A stretch of 56,850 bases of DNA from Synechococcus sp. SP2 MAG. Its GTDB lineage: Bacteria > Cyanobacteriota > Cyanobacteriia > PCC-6307 > Cyanobiaceae. Both the position numbers and the translations under genes were made by a program. Below are positions 25,426-35,536 of this stretch, in pieces. The stretch is taken from the NCBI GenBank assembly GCA_030756895.1, contig JAVBIX010000017.1:1-56850 (forward strand). Reading direction: 5' to 3'. The notes under the pieces were generated by a model. The model was not told the origin of the DNA, searched no databases, and saw only the letters and a list, made by a program, of their open reading frames with translations. Each line of letters begins with the position of its first letter. The first letter of the stretch is position 1.

Positions 25426-26103
25426 TTAACCCGCTGCAGCCGGCAGGTCCTTGCGACTGTCCAGGACCCTGTCAATCAGGCCATAGGACACTGCTTCTTG
25501 AGGTGTGAGATAACTCATTCTGTCTGAATCTGCAGAGAGTTCTTCCACGCTGCGACCGGTATTGGTCGACAGGATTTCGAGCATGGCCTTTTTGTTGTGC
25601 AGCACTTCTTTGGCGCGAATCTGAATGTCCGTGGCCTGGCCGCGAGCGCCGCTGCGGGGCTGATGCAACACGATGGAGGCATGGGGTAGGGCCGCCCGTT
25701 GACCCTTGGTTCCAGCAGAAAGAATGACGGCAGCCGTCCCCATCGCCTGACCGATGCAAATCGTGTGGACAGGTGGCTTGACGTAGCGAAGCGTGTCGCA
25801 GATGGCAAAGGCTTCTGTCTCAAAGCCAATGGACTCACCCGAATACCAACTCGTGCCAGTGGAGTTGATATAGAAATAAATTGGTTTGTCGGGGTTGTCG
25901 AACTCCAAGAAAAGGAGTTGGGCAATGATCAGTTCAGTGACGTCAAGGCCGAGCTGACGCTTGGTGTCTCCATCTGAAAACAGCGGAAGACCCAAATACA
26001 CGATCCGCTCTTTGAGCATCAAAGAGGGCAGGTCAGGCGGGGGTGTGCGCATCACGCCTGAGTCGCCGTAATAAGGCGCTGATGTGGTCATTCCGCTAAG
26101 CAT
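25426..26103 (-). CDS. clpR: Inactive Clp protease subunit ClpR
   Basis: 225 residues with a ClpP fold. The nucleophile position reads GQAMGTAAVILSAG, so the serine is replaced by glycine (Gly122), while the histidine (VLHQP, His147) is kept. An insertion after the INS motif (TGTSWYSGESIGFE) is the hallmark of cyanobacterial and plastid ClpR. It is catalytically dead and builds the ClpP3/R core. The start could also be the Met four codons in. Confidence 0.93.
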   Translation of the reverse strand: MLSGMTTSAPYYGDSGVMRTPPPDLPSLMLKERIVYLGLPLFSDGDTKRQLGLDVTELIIAQLLFLEFDNPDKPIYFYINSTGTSWYSGESIGFETEAFAICDTLRYVKPPVHTICIGQAMGTAAVILSAGTKGQRAALPHASIVLHQPRSGARGQATDIQIRAKEVLHNKKAMLEILSTNTGRSVEELSADSDRMSYLTPQEAVSYGLIDRVLDSRKDLPAAAG

Positions 26104-26130
26104 CCCTGTCGTGGAGCGAGCCTAGCGGGG

Positions 26131-27279
26131 TCAAGCGGATGGGTGCTCGTCAGCGCTGTCGGTTCGCGCAGCCTTGCTCTTGCCGTTTTTGCTGCTGCGG
26201 TTGGTCTTGTGCCCGTTTTTGTCACGGCGAGCAAACACCATCCGCCCTGTTGGGGTCTGCAGAGCACCTGTTACCACGACGGGCTGACGGGATCCGATCA
26301 GGGTTCGTCCCTCCTCAACCACCACCATCGTCCCGTCTTCGAGATACCCCACTCCTTGACTCTCCTCTTTGCCTTCGCGCACGATTTTGAGCAACAGCTC
26401 ATCACCAGGCTGAACCTCAGGGCGAAGAGCGATCACTAATTCGCTCAGATTCATTACTTTGATCTCCTTCACTTCAGCGACCTGGGCCAGGTTGAAGTCG
26501 GCGGTCACAAGCGTGCCGCCCGTGTCGCCTGCAAGGAGAAGCAACCGATCGTCGGTGCCTGTGCCCTCATAACGGGTGCTGTTGATCACCAGTCGACGGC
26601 CGTAGGTGTCGCGTAGATCGCGCAGAAGTTTGAGGCCTCGGCGTCCTTTGGCTCGCTTTTCCAGATTGGTGGAGTCGGCCAATTGCTGCATCTCGTCGAT
26701 CACCGTTTGAGCAACGATCGCCTGACCTTCGAGCAAACCGCAGGCCAACATGCCGCGGATTCGCCCATCGATGATCACGCTGGTATCAAGGATCTTTGGT
26801 GTTGCAGGGGTGAGAACACCATCTGCCACCAGCAAGGCTTCTGTGCTCGTGGGGTTAAACAGGCGCAGGAGTGTCCGTCCGTGAACCTCAGCGAGGTTGT
26901 ATCCCAGAACCCCAAAAAACACATTGCTGAGAACCGCTGCCAAGGGTTTGACCAGGGTCATGCCACCGGCAAGGGGGAGCAGCAGAATGGGAGCCAGTAA
27001 TAGGTTGGCGACCAGCAAGCCAAGGATCAATCCAACCGATCGACTGATCAATAAATCGGTTGGCATCGTGCGCACCTGCTGCATCAGTTGCAGGCGCAGC
27101 CGCTTAAAAACCAGGCCTGCGACGAGGCCTATGCCTGTGCCAATACCAGTGAGCCCGAGGCGCACCCGTTGGACATCGGTGACATCGTCCAGCATCTCTT
27201 GTGGAAGGAGATGAACTCCCATCCAGCCGGTGGCTCCACCGGAGATCAGAAATAGGACCAGGATGAGAACTTCAACCAT
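26131..27279 (-). CDS. PIN/TRAM domain membrane protein (YacL-like)
   Basis: 382 residues from ATG 27279, chosen because longer starts would run into the divergent hemW region. Four N-terminal membrane helices (about 1-150), then a PIN ribonuclease-like domain opening ILDTSVIIDGRIRGM with the acidic metal residues, GTLVTADFNLAQVA, and a C-terminal TRAM domain (VQPGDELLLKIVREGKEESQ). The tail is Lys/Asn/Ser-rich. The layout matches YacL of Gram-positives and plant/cyanobacterial PIN/TRAM proteins. The RNA target is unknown. Confidence 0.85.
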   Translation of the reverse strand: MVEVLILVLFLISGGATGWMGVHLLPQEMLDDVTDVQRVRLGLTGIGTGIGLVAGLVFKRLRLQLMQQVRTMPTDLLISRSVGLILGLLVANLLLAPILLLPLAGGMTLVKPLAAVLSNVFFGVLGYNLAEVHGRTLLRLFNPTSTEALLVADGVLTPATPKILDTSVIIDGRIRGMLACGLLEGQAIVAQTVIDEMQQLADSTNLEKRAKGRRGLKLLRDLRDTYGRRLVINSTRYEGTGTDDRLLLLAGDTGGTLVTADFNLAQVAEVKEIKVMNLSELVIALRPEVQPGDELLLKIVREGKEESQGVGYLEDGTMVVVEEGRTLIGSRQPVVVTGALQTPTGRMVFARRDKNGHKTNRSSKNGKSKAARTDSADEHPSA

Positions 27280-27350
27280 GGCGATCAGTCGTGGCCGTTC
27301 ACTCCGTATGCAGGCAGCATGCACCATCTTCCGTCGCTCTGCCTGCGCAG

Positions 27351-28601
27351 ATGACCGCATCTGCACCTCGCAGCGCCTATTTACACATTCCTTTTTGCCA
27401 TCGGCGGTGTTTTTACTGCGATTTCGCGGTGGTGCCTCTTGGTGATCGAGCTGATGCGTTTGGTGGGTCTGGCAGTGGCTCGATCGAGGCCTACTTAGAT
27501 CTGCTCAGCGCCGAGATCAACCTGTCCCCCCAAGGCCCTGCACTGGCCACTGTGTATGTCGGAGGTGGCACGCCATCGCTGTTGAGGCCTGATCAAATTG
27601 CAGGGCTACTGCAGCAGCTCAGAGGTCGATTCGGGTTCCAGGACGGTGCCGAAATCACCCTTGAAATGGACCCTGCCACGTTTGAGCGAAGTGATCTTCA
27701 ATCCCTGATCGCTGCGGGCGTCACCCGCGTGAGTTTGGGAGGACAAAGTTTTGACGACGTCAGGCTTGCGGCCCTTGGGCGCCGACATCGCCGGCAGGAT
27801 TTGCTGGAGGCCTGCCATTGGCTCCAAGAGTCTTTGCAGGTTGGTGGATTGCAGAGCTGGAGCTTGGATTTGATTCGAAACCTTCCAGACCAGGGAGATC
27901 AGGAATGGGAAGCTCAGCTGGAGCAGGCCGTTGCACTACAGGCCCCCCACGTGTCGATCTACGACCTCAGCGTGGAGCCAGGCACTGTGTTTGCTTGGCG
28001 TGAGAAGCGAGGCGAGCTGGCTCTCCCCGAGGAAGATGCCGCCGCCGACCGCATCGCCTTCACCAGCCACAGGCTTCGACGCGCCGGCTACAGCCGCTAT
28101 GAAATTTCAAATTTCGCCAGGCCAGGCCATGCCTCCAGGCATAACCGCGTGTATTGGAGTGGTGCGGGCTGGTGGGCTTTTGGTCTGGGTGCCACCAGTG
28201 CTCCCTGGGGGGAGCGGATGGCCCGTCCTCGAACCCGTGAGGCCTATGCGGCTTGGTTGCAGGATCAAGGTCAAGAACTGGATCTCAGCTTGCTTCAAGG
28301 ATCAGCGGGGAGCTTGCCTTTGGATGATCGCTTGCTCGTGGGACTGCGCTGCCATGACGGCGTGGACCTTTGGGATCTTGCGAGACGCTGCGGCTGGGAC
28401 GAACGCCGCTGCAACCGTGACTTACCTGCCCTAGAAGCCCGCTGGCAACCTTTTGTGGACATAGGCCTCATGCAACGCCTTGGCCGACGCTGGCGCCTCA
28501 GCGATCCAGAGGGGATGGCCGTTAGCAATCAGATGCTTGTTGAGGTGGTGGAGTGGTGGGAGTTGCTCCCTGATCCCGTTGCTCCTTCAGCCAGCTTTTA
28601 A
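27351..28601 (+). CDS. hemW: HemW-like radical SAM heme chaperone
   Basis: 416 residues from ATG 27351. The radical SAM cluster motif is [14 protein letters not shown] (Cys16, 20, 23), followed by [19 protein letters not shown] and the HemW-type [20 protein letters not shown]. The fourth conserved cysteine of true HemN (CxxxCxxCxC) is absent (CFYCDF), which favours HemW over coproporphyrinogen oxidase. The gene diverges from the PIN/TRAM gene and its last 80 bases overlap the convergent panB. Confidence 0.88.
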   Translation: MTASAPRSAYLHIPFCHRRCFYCDFAVVPLGDRADAFGGSGSGSIEAYLDLLSAEINLSPQGPALATVYVGGGTPSLLRPDQIAGLLQQLRGRFGFQDGAEITLEMDPATFERSDLQSLIAAGVTRVSLGGQSFDDVRLAALGRRHRRQDLLEACHWLQESLQVGGLQSWSLDLIRNLPDQGDQEWEAQLEQAVALQAPHVSIYDLSVEPGTVFAWREKRGELALPEEDAAADRIAFTSHRLRRAGYSRYEISNFARPGHASRHNRVYWSGAGWWAFGLGATSAPWGERMARPRTREAYAAWLQDQGQELDLSLLQGSAGSLPLDDRLLVGLRCHDGVDLWDLARRCGWDERRCNRDLPALEARWQPFVDIGLMQRLGRRWRLSDPEGMAVSNQMLVEVVEWWELLPDPVAPSASF

Positions 28602-29355
28602 GAGCGGTGATGCTGAGTTCACGGCCTTGCATCCTTGCCGGAGTGAAGGGTGGCTGGCTTGGCGTTAAGCCCAGCAGGTCCGCGGTCACGCTGACCTGTC
28701 CGTCGCAATCGGCTCCGGCGCCGATCCCGATCACCGGGATGGATAAGTTGCGTCGCAAGCGACCGGCGAGTTCGCTAGGGACATGCTCCACAACAAGAGA
28801 GAAACAACCGGCGTCCTGTAGGGCTTGTGCTTGGCGATGCAGTTTGTCTTGGCTGCGCGGATCGATCCCTTGACGCCGATAGCCGAGGCGATGCACGGCC
28901 TGAGGGGTGAGTCCGAGATGGCCCATTACTGGAATGCCCATGCGGACGAGGCGATCGACAACGGCAACCACCTCAGGTTCTCCACCCTCAAGTTTGACGG
29001 CGGCGGCATCCGACTCTTTGAGAATGGTGCCTGCAGCGGCGACGGCGCGATCGAGTCCGCACTGATAACTCAGGAATGGAAGATCACACACCACCAGCGG
29101 TTGCTTGGCGAGAGGTTTGCTCAGACCTCGGCATACGGCCTGGCTGTGATGAAGCATTTGTTCAAGCGTGACCGGAAGAGTGGTGGCATGGCCAAGAACC
29201 ACCATCGCGAGTGAATCACCCACTAAAACCACATCAGCGCCAGCTTCTTCAACCAAGGCAGCACTGAGGCCATCCCAGGCTGTGAGCATCGTGATGGCTC
29301 TTCCGGATTGCTTGAAGCGAATCAATTCAGCTGGGCGCATCCGCCCTTCCGCCAT
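28522..29355 (-). CDS. panB: Ketopantoate hydroxymethyltransferase PanB
   Basis: 277 residues. TIM barrel with [40 protein letters not shown] (metal and substrate site) and [14 protein letters not shown]. It makes ketopantoate from 2-oxoisovalerate and methylene-tetrahydrofolate for coenzyme A synthesis. The start may be the first Met or the Met at residue 6. It overlaps the end of hemW by 80 bp, tail to tail, so the last 26 codons of both are read from the same DNA. Confidence 0.93.
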   Translation of the reverse strand: MAEGRMRPAELIRFKQSGRAITMLTAWDGLSAALVEEAGADVVLVGDSLAMVVLGHATTLPVTLEQMLHHSQAVCRGLSKPLAKQPLVVCDLPFLSYQCGLDRAVAAAGTILKESDAAAVKLEGGEPEVVAVVDRLVRMGIPVMGHLGLTPQAVHRLGYRRQGIDPRSQDKLHRQAQALQDAGCFSLVVEHVPSELAGRLRRNLSIPVIGIGAGADCDGQVSVTADLLGLTPSQPPFTPARMQGRELSITALKSWLKEQRDQGATPTTPPPQQASDC

Positions 29356-29391
29356 AAAAGAGGTTCATTGCTAACATTCCATTGATTCGGA

Positions 29392-29482
29392 TCCATGCGG
29401 TCCAGACGCCCAAACCTGGTCAGAACCGGAAGGGAGCAGCCACACGGGATGCTCTGAGCAGGCGTGGACTCCGGGTCACCAA
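29392..29482 (+). ncRNA. ffs: Signal recognition particle RNA (4.5S type)
   Basis: The conserved SRP Alu-less core is present: CTGGTCAGAACCGGAAGGGA at 29426-29445, including the GGAAGG tetraloop region, followed by GCAGCC. Outer arms TCCAGACGCC and GGCGTGGACTCC pair to close the rod. It binds Ffh for co-translational targeting. It is encoded in the gap between panB and the end of ftsZ. Ends are approximate. Confidence 0.88.
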
Positions 29483-29485
29483 CTT

Positions 29486-30616
29486 TTAGTTGTCATTTTG
29501 GCGTTGCTGCCGCTGCCTGAGGAAATCAGGTATGCGAGCTCCGCTTTCAGGGGCAACGTTTGTGTTTGGGCTGGGATTAAATGCTGAGACAGCTGGCCGC
29601 GCGCTGCTGCGCTCTGACCGATAAGGATTTCCGTCCGTAAAACCCGTAGCAATCACGGTCACGTGAATCTCTCCCTCGAGGCGTTCATCCACCACAGCGC
29701 CAACAATGATGTTGGCTTCTGGATCCACTACGTCGTAAATCACTTCTGATGCAGTGGTCATGTCCTCCAGGGTCATGTCCCTGCCTCCACTGATGTTGAT
29801 CACGCAGCCGCTGGCACCATCGATGCGTGCTGCTTCCAGCAAGGGGCTGTTGATGGCGGTTTGTGCGGCTTCGACCGCCCTTGATCGACCTGAACCCACA
29901 CCAATACCCAGTAGGGCAGTACCGGCTTCGGTCATTACGGAGCGAACGTCAGCGAAGTCAACGTTGACCAAACCTGGGAGGGTAATGATGTCGCTGATTC
30001 CTTTCACTCCCATACGCAGAACGTCATCTGCACTGCGGAAGGCTTCCTGCAGAGGTGCTCCTGCAATGGCGTCCCGTAGACGATCGTTGGGGATCACGAT
30101 CAAGGTGTCGACGTGCTCTGCCAGACGGGCGATGCCTTCATCTGCCTGCCGCATCCTGCGGCGACCTTCGAAACTGAATGGTTTGGTGACGATGCCAACG
30201 GTGAGAGCTCCGCTTTCCTTGGCTACTTCGGCGACAACGGGAGCTGCACCAGTTCCGGTGCCACCGCCCATACCCGCGGCAATGAAGACCAGATCAGCGC
30301 CTTGTAAAGCCTGTTGAAGATCAGCCCTTGATTCTTCTGCCGCTTTTTGGCCAATACTGGGATTTCCGCCAGCGCCAAGTCCACGGGTGAGCGTTTGTCC
30401 CAACTGAACTCGGTTGTCGGCAGCGGATTGAATCAGCGCCTGTGCATCGGTGTTTAAAACGCGGTATGCAACCCCTTCCAGATCGCTCAAAATCATGCGA
30501 TTGACGGCGTTGCTTCCACCGCCTCCAACACCGATCACTTCGATCCGGGCTGATTGGCTAGGCGAGATGCCCTCTGGATTCATCGATGAGGACATCTCAC
30601 TGCTCACAATCTCCAT
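29486..30616 (-). CDS. ftsZ: Cell division protein FtsZ
   Basis: 376 residues from ATG 30616 ([16 protein letters not shown]). The frame stays open upstream to a TTG at 30730 that overlaps the ftsQ stop, with other in-frame Mets at 30679 and 30649, so a longer N-terminus is possible. Tubulin-like GTPase with [14 protein letters not shown] and the signature [20 protein letters not shown], and a conserved C-terminal peptide ([11 protein letters not shown]) for binding partner proteins. It polymerises into the division ring. Follows ftsQ in the same direction. Confidence 0.95.
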   Translation of the reverse strand: MEIVSSEMSSSMNPEGISPSQSARIEVIGVGGGGSNAVNRMILSDLEGVAYRVLNTDAQALIQSAADNRVQLGQTLTRGLGAGGNPSIGQKAAEESRADLQQALQGADLVFIAAGMGGGTGTGAAPVVAEVAKESGALTVGIVTKPFSFEGRRRMRQADEGIARLAEHVDTLIVIPNDRLRDAIAGAPLQEAFRSADDVLRMGVKGISDIITLPGLVNVDFADVRSVMTEAGTALLGIGVGSGRSRAVEAAQTAINSPLLEAARIDGASGCVINISGGRDMTLEDMTTASEVIYDVVDPEANIIVGAVVDERLEGEIHVTVIATGFTDGNPYRSERSSARPAVSAFNPSPNTNVAPESGARIPDFLRQRQQRQNDN

Positions 30617-30726
30617 TATCTGGACTTGAACCGCTGGAATCGGTTGCATTATGGGACTGTGAGTGGACTTTGCCGACATAAGTGATACAGGAACTTGATT
30701 GTCACGATCATTTCGGCCTGTATGCG

Positions 30727-31596
30727 TCAACGATCGCTGACTTTTGCCGGGGTTGTTGGAGTGGGCGCTGGCCGTAACTTCAGTTCAGGTTGGCTTGGGT
30801 CACTGAGATCCAATCCTTCATTGGACGTGCCGCGCAGGTCGGGAGGAAGGCTTTGAGTGAGTTGCGCAATCGTTTTGAACTGTTGCTCTAAGAGGGCCTC
30901 ATTGGCGCCGAGATTGATGAGGCCAAGCGTCTCAACGCGCAGACTGACGTCACCGGCGGGTTTAACCACAATTGTTTTCAGCGGTCGACCAAGCAGGTCT
31001 CGTTGTTGAAGGATGCGGGCAATGACCGCGCGTCGATTGGAAATCCAGCCTTCTACTTTCACTGCGCTCGCTGGCTTTTTCCCCCGCTTGGCCATGTCCA
31101 TCGGCATCCAATGAGCCTCGCGGTCCACCATGCCGCGCTCTATTCCATTTGGGCCCATCCGAGAGGCAGCTGCGATCGGTCGGCGTTCAACGAGTTGGAT
31201 GTCGAGGCCAGGAGGAAGAAGGCGACGCTGAACGGAAACCTCTTGCACAGGAAGCTCCTGCATCAATTTGGTCTCGATTTGACCAGGCTCAAGGCTCAAT
31301 AGTGATTGTGGGAAGGAGAGGCCTGCAGCCTTTACCACTACGTTTTCGTCCATCCGCTGGCTTCCGCTGATCTGAATTTGTGACGCGGATCGCAGGCTCC
31401 ACCCCAGGGTCAGCAATAACCAGCTCAATCCAGTGGCAGTGAGTAGAAAAAAAACAAGACGCCACAGTTGAATCAAGAGCTCTTGCCTGCGCTCTTGGCG
31501 CAGCCTTCGACGCCGCTCCACTCCAGGCGGCAGCGGGCCTTGGCTTTTGCGTTTGCCGAGCTTGAGCCCCTTCTTGCTGGAAGCGTCCGGGCTCAC
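30727..31596 (-). CDS. ftsQ: Cell division protein FtsQ/DivIB
   Basis: 289 residues from GTG 31596, which overlaps the previous stop as GTGA. A basic cytoplasmic tail ([16 protein letters not shown]), one membrane helix ([19 protein letters not shown]), then a POTRA domain ([20 protein letters not shown]) and a beta domain outside. Proline-rich C-terminal end. FtsQ is a scaffold of the divisome. A longer start (31635) lies inside the upstream gene. Order ddl, unknown, ftsQ, ftsZ is the usual cyanobacterial arrangement. Confidence 0.88.
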   Translation of the reverse strand: MSPDASSKKGLKLGKRKSQGPLPPGVERRRRLRQERRQELLIQLWRLVFFLLTATGLSWLLLTLGWSLRSASQIQISGSQRMDENVVVKAAGLSFPQSLLSLEPGQIETKLMQELPVQEVSVQRRLLPPGLDIQLVERRPIAAASRMGPNGIERGMVDREAHWMPMDMAKRGKKPASAVKVEGWISNRRAVIARILQQRDLLGRPLKTIVVKPAGDVSLRVETLGLINLGANEALLEQQFKTIAQLTQSLPPDLRGTSNEGLDLSDPSQPELKLRPAPTPTTPAKVSDR

Positions 31597-32003
31597 AAGT
31601 CGCAGCGTGCACGAGACATCAGCTGATCCATCCAACGTCTGGCACGATCAGCATCAGCAAAGGGCACATCGAGCTGACGGCCATTCCCAATCAATCTGAG
31701 CCGGCACCGACCTTGAGATTCACTAGCCAAGGGCGCCTCTCCAGAGGCCAAGGCCATTAATTCGACCAATTCCAGGCCTTTGATCACAAACTGCCCCTCG
31801 TCTTGAAATGACCCCGCACTGAAGCTGCTCCAGCGCAGTTCTCCATCCTTGAGAAGTGCTGCGCCGCAGCCATCGAGTTTGGCCAACTCAGAGCCTTCGC
31901 TCCAGGTTCGGAACAGATTTTGACGACGGCGCTCGAGCCACCCAAGTGCTACGAGCAGCACAAAGGCGACGAGGAGTGGAAGCCAGAGCAGACCTTCAAT
32001 CAT
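31593..32003 (-). CDS. Membrane-anchored protein between ddl and ftsQ
   Basis: 136 residues. One N-terminal membrane helix (LLWLPLLVAFVLLVALGWL) and a soluble domain of about 110 residues with no known motif (RCRLRLIGNGRQLDVPFADA). It overlaps ftsQ by four bases and follows ddl by 19 bp, so it belongs to the same transcript. Its place suggests a role in wall synthesis or division, which is inference only. Confidence 0.65.
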   Translation of the reverse strand: MIEGLLWLPLLVAFVLLVALGWLERRRQNLFRTWSEGSELAKLDGCGAALLKDGELRWSSFSAGSFQDEGQFVIKGLELVELMALASGEAPLASESQGRCRLRLIGNGRQLDVPFADADRARRWMDQLMSRARCDL

Positions 32004-32022
32004 CGCTTGTCTGGATGTTGAT

Positions 32023-33084
32023 TCATTCTCGCGCTGTGTGGACCAGCTGGGCCACTAACTCTGGTAAAGCGACACCACTGGCATCCCAAAGCATGGGATA
32101 CATGCTTTGAGAAGTAAATCCAGGCAGGGTATTGATCTCGTTGAGCCAGATGTCACCGCTGTTTTCATCGTAAAAAACATCCACGCGTGCCAAGCCATAG
32201 GCATGAACAGCAGTACAGGCTTGCAGGGCAATCGCCTGAACCTGAGCGCTGACCTGGGCGGGAAGTGGGGCTGGAATCAGCGTTTGGCTGCAGCCGTCCG
32301 TGTATTTGGTGTCGTAGTCATACCAATCGGCATCAAAGCTGATTTCGCCGACCACCGACGCCTTCAGCTGTTGCCGTCCGCGTACGGCGCATTCCAACTC
32401 GCGTGCCGAGACGCCACGTTCCACAACGAGGCGGCTGTCATGGCGTGCCGCTTCCTGCAGGCCTGCAAGCAGTTGGTCTCGATGACGAGCTTTGCTGATC
32501 CCAACGGATGAGCCCATGTTTGCCGGTTTGACAAAGCAGGGATATCCCAATTCCGCTTCGATCCTGGCGATCAGCTTGTTTTGGCGTTCAGGGTGGTTGA
32601 GGTCCGCAGCGTTTAGCCCCACGTAAGGAACTTGGGGTAAGCCTGCGGCTGCAAAAGCAGCTTTCATGGCCAGCTTGTCCATCCCTACGGCTGAACCGAG
32701 CACGCCGGAGCCCACAAAAGGCTTCCCCATCAAGGTGAATAAACCTTGCACCGTTCCGTCTTCTCCGTTTGGGCCATGAAGGACGGGGAACCAAACATCC
32801 ACGCGGTCGTTGTCGATCGGCAGGGAACGGAAGCCCGCAGGTGGAAGCGGCTGGGGAAGGCTTTCGTCTGCAGGTGGTTGCCTTTGCTTCAGAACGCCAT
32901 TTGCAATGCGTTCAGGCCACCAACGCCCCGCCTGATCGATGTAAACCGGAACCACCTCGAAGTGATCTTGATTGTCCCCCTCTTTGAGGGCGTTAATGAC
33001 CGTGATCGCCGAGCGAATCGATACGGCATGCTCACCGGATGCTCCTCCGAACACCACGCCAATGCGAACGGGAGAAGAGGGCAT
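32023..33084 (-). CDS. ddl: D-alanine-D-alanine ligase
   Basis: 353 residues. ATP-grasp enzyme with [17 protein letters not shown] at the N-terminus, [17 protein letters not shown] in the ATP-binding region, and [20 protein letters not shown] for metal binding. It makes the D-Ala-D-Ala dipeptide of peptidoglycan stem peptides. First gene of the ddl-ftsQ-ftsZ group, 38 bp after miaB. Confidence 0.95.
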   Translation of the reverse strand: MPSSPVRIGVVFGGASGEHAVSIRSAITVINALKEGDNQDHFEVVPVYIDQAGRWWPERIANGVLKQRQPPADESLPQPLPPAGFRSLPIDNDRVDVWFPVLHGPNGEDGTVQGLFTLMGKPFVGSGVLGSAVGMDKLAMKAAFAAAGLPQVPYVGLNAADLNHPERQNKLIARIEAELGYPCFVKPANMGSSVGISKARHRDQLLAGLQEAARHDSRLVVERGVSARELECAVRGRQQLKASVVGEISFDADWYDYDTKYTDGCSQTLIPAPLPAQVSAQVQAIALQACTAVHAYGLARVDVFYDENSGDIWLNEINTLPGFTSQSMYPMLWDASGVALPELVAQLVHTARE

Positions 33085-33122
33085 GGTGCGGCCGTTTATT
33101 CAAAAAGCGAACCCGAAAGGTA

Positions 33123-34694
33123 TCAGTTGATCACCGGTGTGCCAGTGAGCGAAAACGAGCGAACTTGATCGATTCGAACATCGACCAGATCTCCGGCACG
33201 ATGCTTGCTGCCGTTAGGGGAGTCAGCTGAGAAGAAGGTCAGCCTGTTGGTGCGCGTCCGCCCCATGAGCTGGCTTGAATCTTTGGGATTGATCCCCTCC
33301 GCAAGGATTTGCTCGATCCGTCCGACGTAGCGAGCATTCCGCTCTTTTGCCGTGGATTCCACAAGCGCATTGATCTCCCGCAGGCGTGCCACTTTGACCT
33401 CTTCTGACAGCTGATTGCTCCAGTCCGCCGCTGGTGTGTTGGGTCGTGGTGAATAGGCGGCTGTATTCACTTGGTCAAAGCCAATCTCCTCAATTAACGC
33501 CAGGGTGCGTCTGTATTGCGCATCGGTTTCGCCTGGGAAGGCCACGATCACATCGGCACTGATGGCTGCATCGGGCATGCGATCGCGAATGCGATCAATG
33601 ATGCGGCGATAGCGCTCAACGGTGTACCCGCGAGCCATGGCTTTCAGAAGCTCGTTATCACCGCTTTGAAAGGGGATATGAAAGTGTTCGCACACTTTGG
33701 GGAGGTCAGCGCAGGCATCAATAAGGCGCTCGGTGAAATATCTCGGGTGACTCGTGGCAAAGCGCAGGCGTTCGATGCCCTCCACGTCGTGCACCTGATA
33801 CAGAAGATCTGTGAGGGTGTGTTGGCGTCGGCCCTCGGCGGTAATGCCTGGTAGATCGCGGCCATAGGCATCGATGTTTTGGCCAAGCAGGGTGATCTCT
33901 TTGAACCCACGCGCTGCCAAGCCTTCCATCTCCAAAATGATCGAGTCCGGTACCCGGGATTGCTCCTTGCCACGGACCGAAGGCACAACGCAATAGGTGC
34001 AACGTTCGTTGCAGCCGTAGATCACATTCACCCAAGCGCAGGTGCTGCTATCTCGCCTGGCGGTAGTGAGGTCTTCGAGGATGTGATGGTCTTCGGTCGC
34101 GACCACCTGTTGTCCTGTTTGGACTTGAGTGAGCAGCGTCTCGAGGCGATTTGCGTGCTGGGGTCCCATCACCAAATCCAGCTCTGGGACTCGGCGCAGT
34201 AAGGACTCTCCCTCTTGTTGCGCGACGCAGCCAGCCACGATCAAGGTGAGATTCGGATTGGTTCGCTTGCGGATAGCCTGGCGACCCAAATAGCTATATA
34301 CCTTTTGTTCGGCGTTGTCGCGAATGGTGCAGGTGTTGTAGAGAACGAGATCGGCGTCAAGTTCAGCCTTAGCTTCCTGGTATCCCATGGTTTCCAGGAT
34401 TCCTGCCATCCGCTCGGAATCGGCTTTGTTCATCTGGCAGCCAAACGTCGTGATCCAGTAGCTGCCGCGCTGCTGCCCGTCCTGATTGGAGGATGCGGGC
34501 TTGGTGTTGGTCAGACTGGGGCTGGCGGGACTGGAGAGAGCCAAAGCGGGTGGCGATCCTGGAGACCGACGACGGAGAAATCTCTTTGTAGTTTGAGTCA
34601 CCGTCAACTTGTGGCAGCTTGGGGATTGGCGTTTCAGGACGATGGGCTGGTTTCTTCGGCTCTTCTCACTCACCAAAGCGGTGCCGCTCACCAT
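33123..34694 (-). CDS. miaB: tRNA-2-methylthio-N6-dimethylallyladenosine synthase MiaB
   Basis: 523 residues from ATG 34694; a GTG at 34601 giving about 492 is also plausible, because the first 75 or so residues are low-complexity and unlike the family. UPF0004 domain with [15 protein letters not shown] and further cluster cysteines ([19 protein letters not shown]), the radical SAM motif [16 protein letters not shown], and a C-terminal TRAM domain. It adds the methylthio group at A37 of tRNAs reading UNN codons. Confidence 0.92.
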   Translation of the reverse strand: MVSGTALVSEKSRRNQPIVLKRQSPSCHKLTVTQTTKRFLRRRSPGSPPALALSSPASPSLTNTKPASSNQDGQQRGSYWITTFGCQMNKADSERMAGILETMGYQEAKAELDADLVLYNTCTIRDNAEQKVYSYLGRQAIRKRTNPNLTLIVAGCVAQQEGESLLRRVPELDLVMGPQHANRLETLLTQVQTGQQVVATEDHHILEDLTTARRDSSTCAWVNVIYGCNERCTYCVVPSVRGKEQSRVPDSIILEMEGLAARGFKEITLLGQNIDAYGRDLPGITAEGRRQHTLTDLLYQVHDVEGIERLRFATSHPRYFTERLIDACADLPKVCEHFHIPFQSGDNELLKAMARGYTVERYRRIIDRIRDRMPDAAISADVIVAFPGETDAQYRRTLALIEEIGFDQVNTAAYSPRPNTPAADWSNQLSEEVKVARLREINALVESTAKERNARYVGRIEQILAEGINPKDSSQLMGRTRTNRLTFFSADSPNGSKHRAGDLVDVRIDQVRSFSLTGTPVIN

Positions 34695-34716
34695 TAGCTG
34701 CGGAACTACGGCCTAG

Positions 34717-34875
34717 GTGGATCCTCTCGAGGTCACCTTCATCGTTGCTGGCGGCAGTTACCGGCAACGCGGATCAAGCTCAAGCTCGGCAGCGCTGATG
34801 GCAGCGATCGCGCGACCGCGAGGTGCAGGACCTCCTGCGAAGGTTCAAGCCCTTGCTCTCAACACATCGGAGTGA
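34717..34875 (+). CDS. Possible 52-residue small protein
   Basis: Frame from GTG 34717 to TGA 34873-34875, opening DPLEVTFIVAGGSYRQRG, with an Ala/Ser-rich middle and a polar end. The start is 22 bp from the divergent miaB ATG. Composition is compatible with coding, but no ribosome site or family supports it. If miaB starts at 34601 the gap is comfortable. Confidence 0.3.
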   Translation: MDPLEVTFIVAGGSYRQRGSSSSSAALMAAIARPRGAGPPAKVQALALNTSE

Positions 34876-34993
34876 TCGGCTGAGGAGGCGCAAAAAACCA
34901 TCCACTCTTGTTAAGACGCTCTAGGGCTTCCCTGCGATGACCCCATCCGCAATCAGGCAGATGGCCCACTCAAGGTCTTCCTTAATCGTTGAG

Positions 34994-35067
34994 GGCGGAT
35001 GAGGGGATTCGAACCCCCGTATAGCGGCACCACAAGCCGCTGCCTTAACCACTTGGCGACACCCGCC
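34994..35067 (-). tRNA. tRNA-His (GTG)
   Basis: Read on the minus strand: extra 5' G (-1) opposite C73, acceptor GCGGGTG pairing with CATCCGC, D-arm GCC/GGC, anticodon stem GCGGC/GCCGC with loop TTGTGGT (anticodon GTG), T-arm GGGGGTTCGAATCCCCT. The encoded G-1 is the histidine identity element. CCA is not encoded. Confidence 0.95.
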
Positions 35068-35149
35068 GTGTCGGGTAAGAATCTACCAATTCACCGAACT
35101 TCTTCTGGAGACGATCATCGGTCCTTTCCGTAAGCCATCGACCAACGCA

Positions 35150-35536
35150 GTGGCCGCCGTTCTGGCAATAGCCGCCTCTGGTGCGGCACTCGCCTTCACG
35201 AATCCCTCGCCTCAAGACTTCAAGCGCTATGCGGGCGGCCAACTCGTTTCGTTGATTAGCGACGAGTTATGCGGTGGTGGACTGCCGATGGTGCTGCAGC
35301 TTTGGGTGAAAGATTGCCCGCGCTTGATTCGTGATCAGAAGCCAGCGTTGGCTGAGCTCGCTGGTCAATTCAGTCGTCGACTCAACCTTGGCTTAGCCAG
35401 CGTCTACACCACAGAGCTTGGTGGACAGGACTTACTTCCAACCTTGCGACTTCCGGAATATTCGGTCACGACCCTCGGAATCGCCGGTCAATTTGTCATC
35501 CTTCACTCCAGCAGTGACGCCGGCAAGATCGAATGA
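35150..35536 (+). CDS. DUF4359-like exported or anchored protein
   Basis: 128 residues from GTG 35150. N-terminal hydrophobic segment (AAVLAIAASGAALAF), then NPSPQDFKRYAGGQLVSLIS with two cysteines further on (ELCGGG, DCPRLI). This opening resembles the cyanobacterial DUF4359 family, of unknown function. A C-terminal hydrophobic strand (TLGIAGQFVILHS) ends the protein. The stop overlaps the next start (ATGA), so it is coupled to the amidohydrolase. Confidence 0.6.
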   Translation: MAAVLAIAASGAALAFTNPSPQDFKRYAGGQLVSLISDELCGGGLPMVLQLWVKDCPRLIRDQKPALAELAGQFSRRLNLGLASVYTTELGGQDLLPTLRLPEYSVTTLGIAGQFVILHSSSDAGKIE

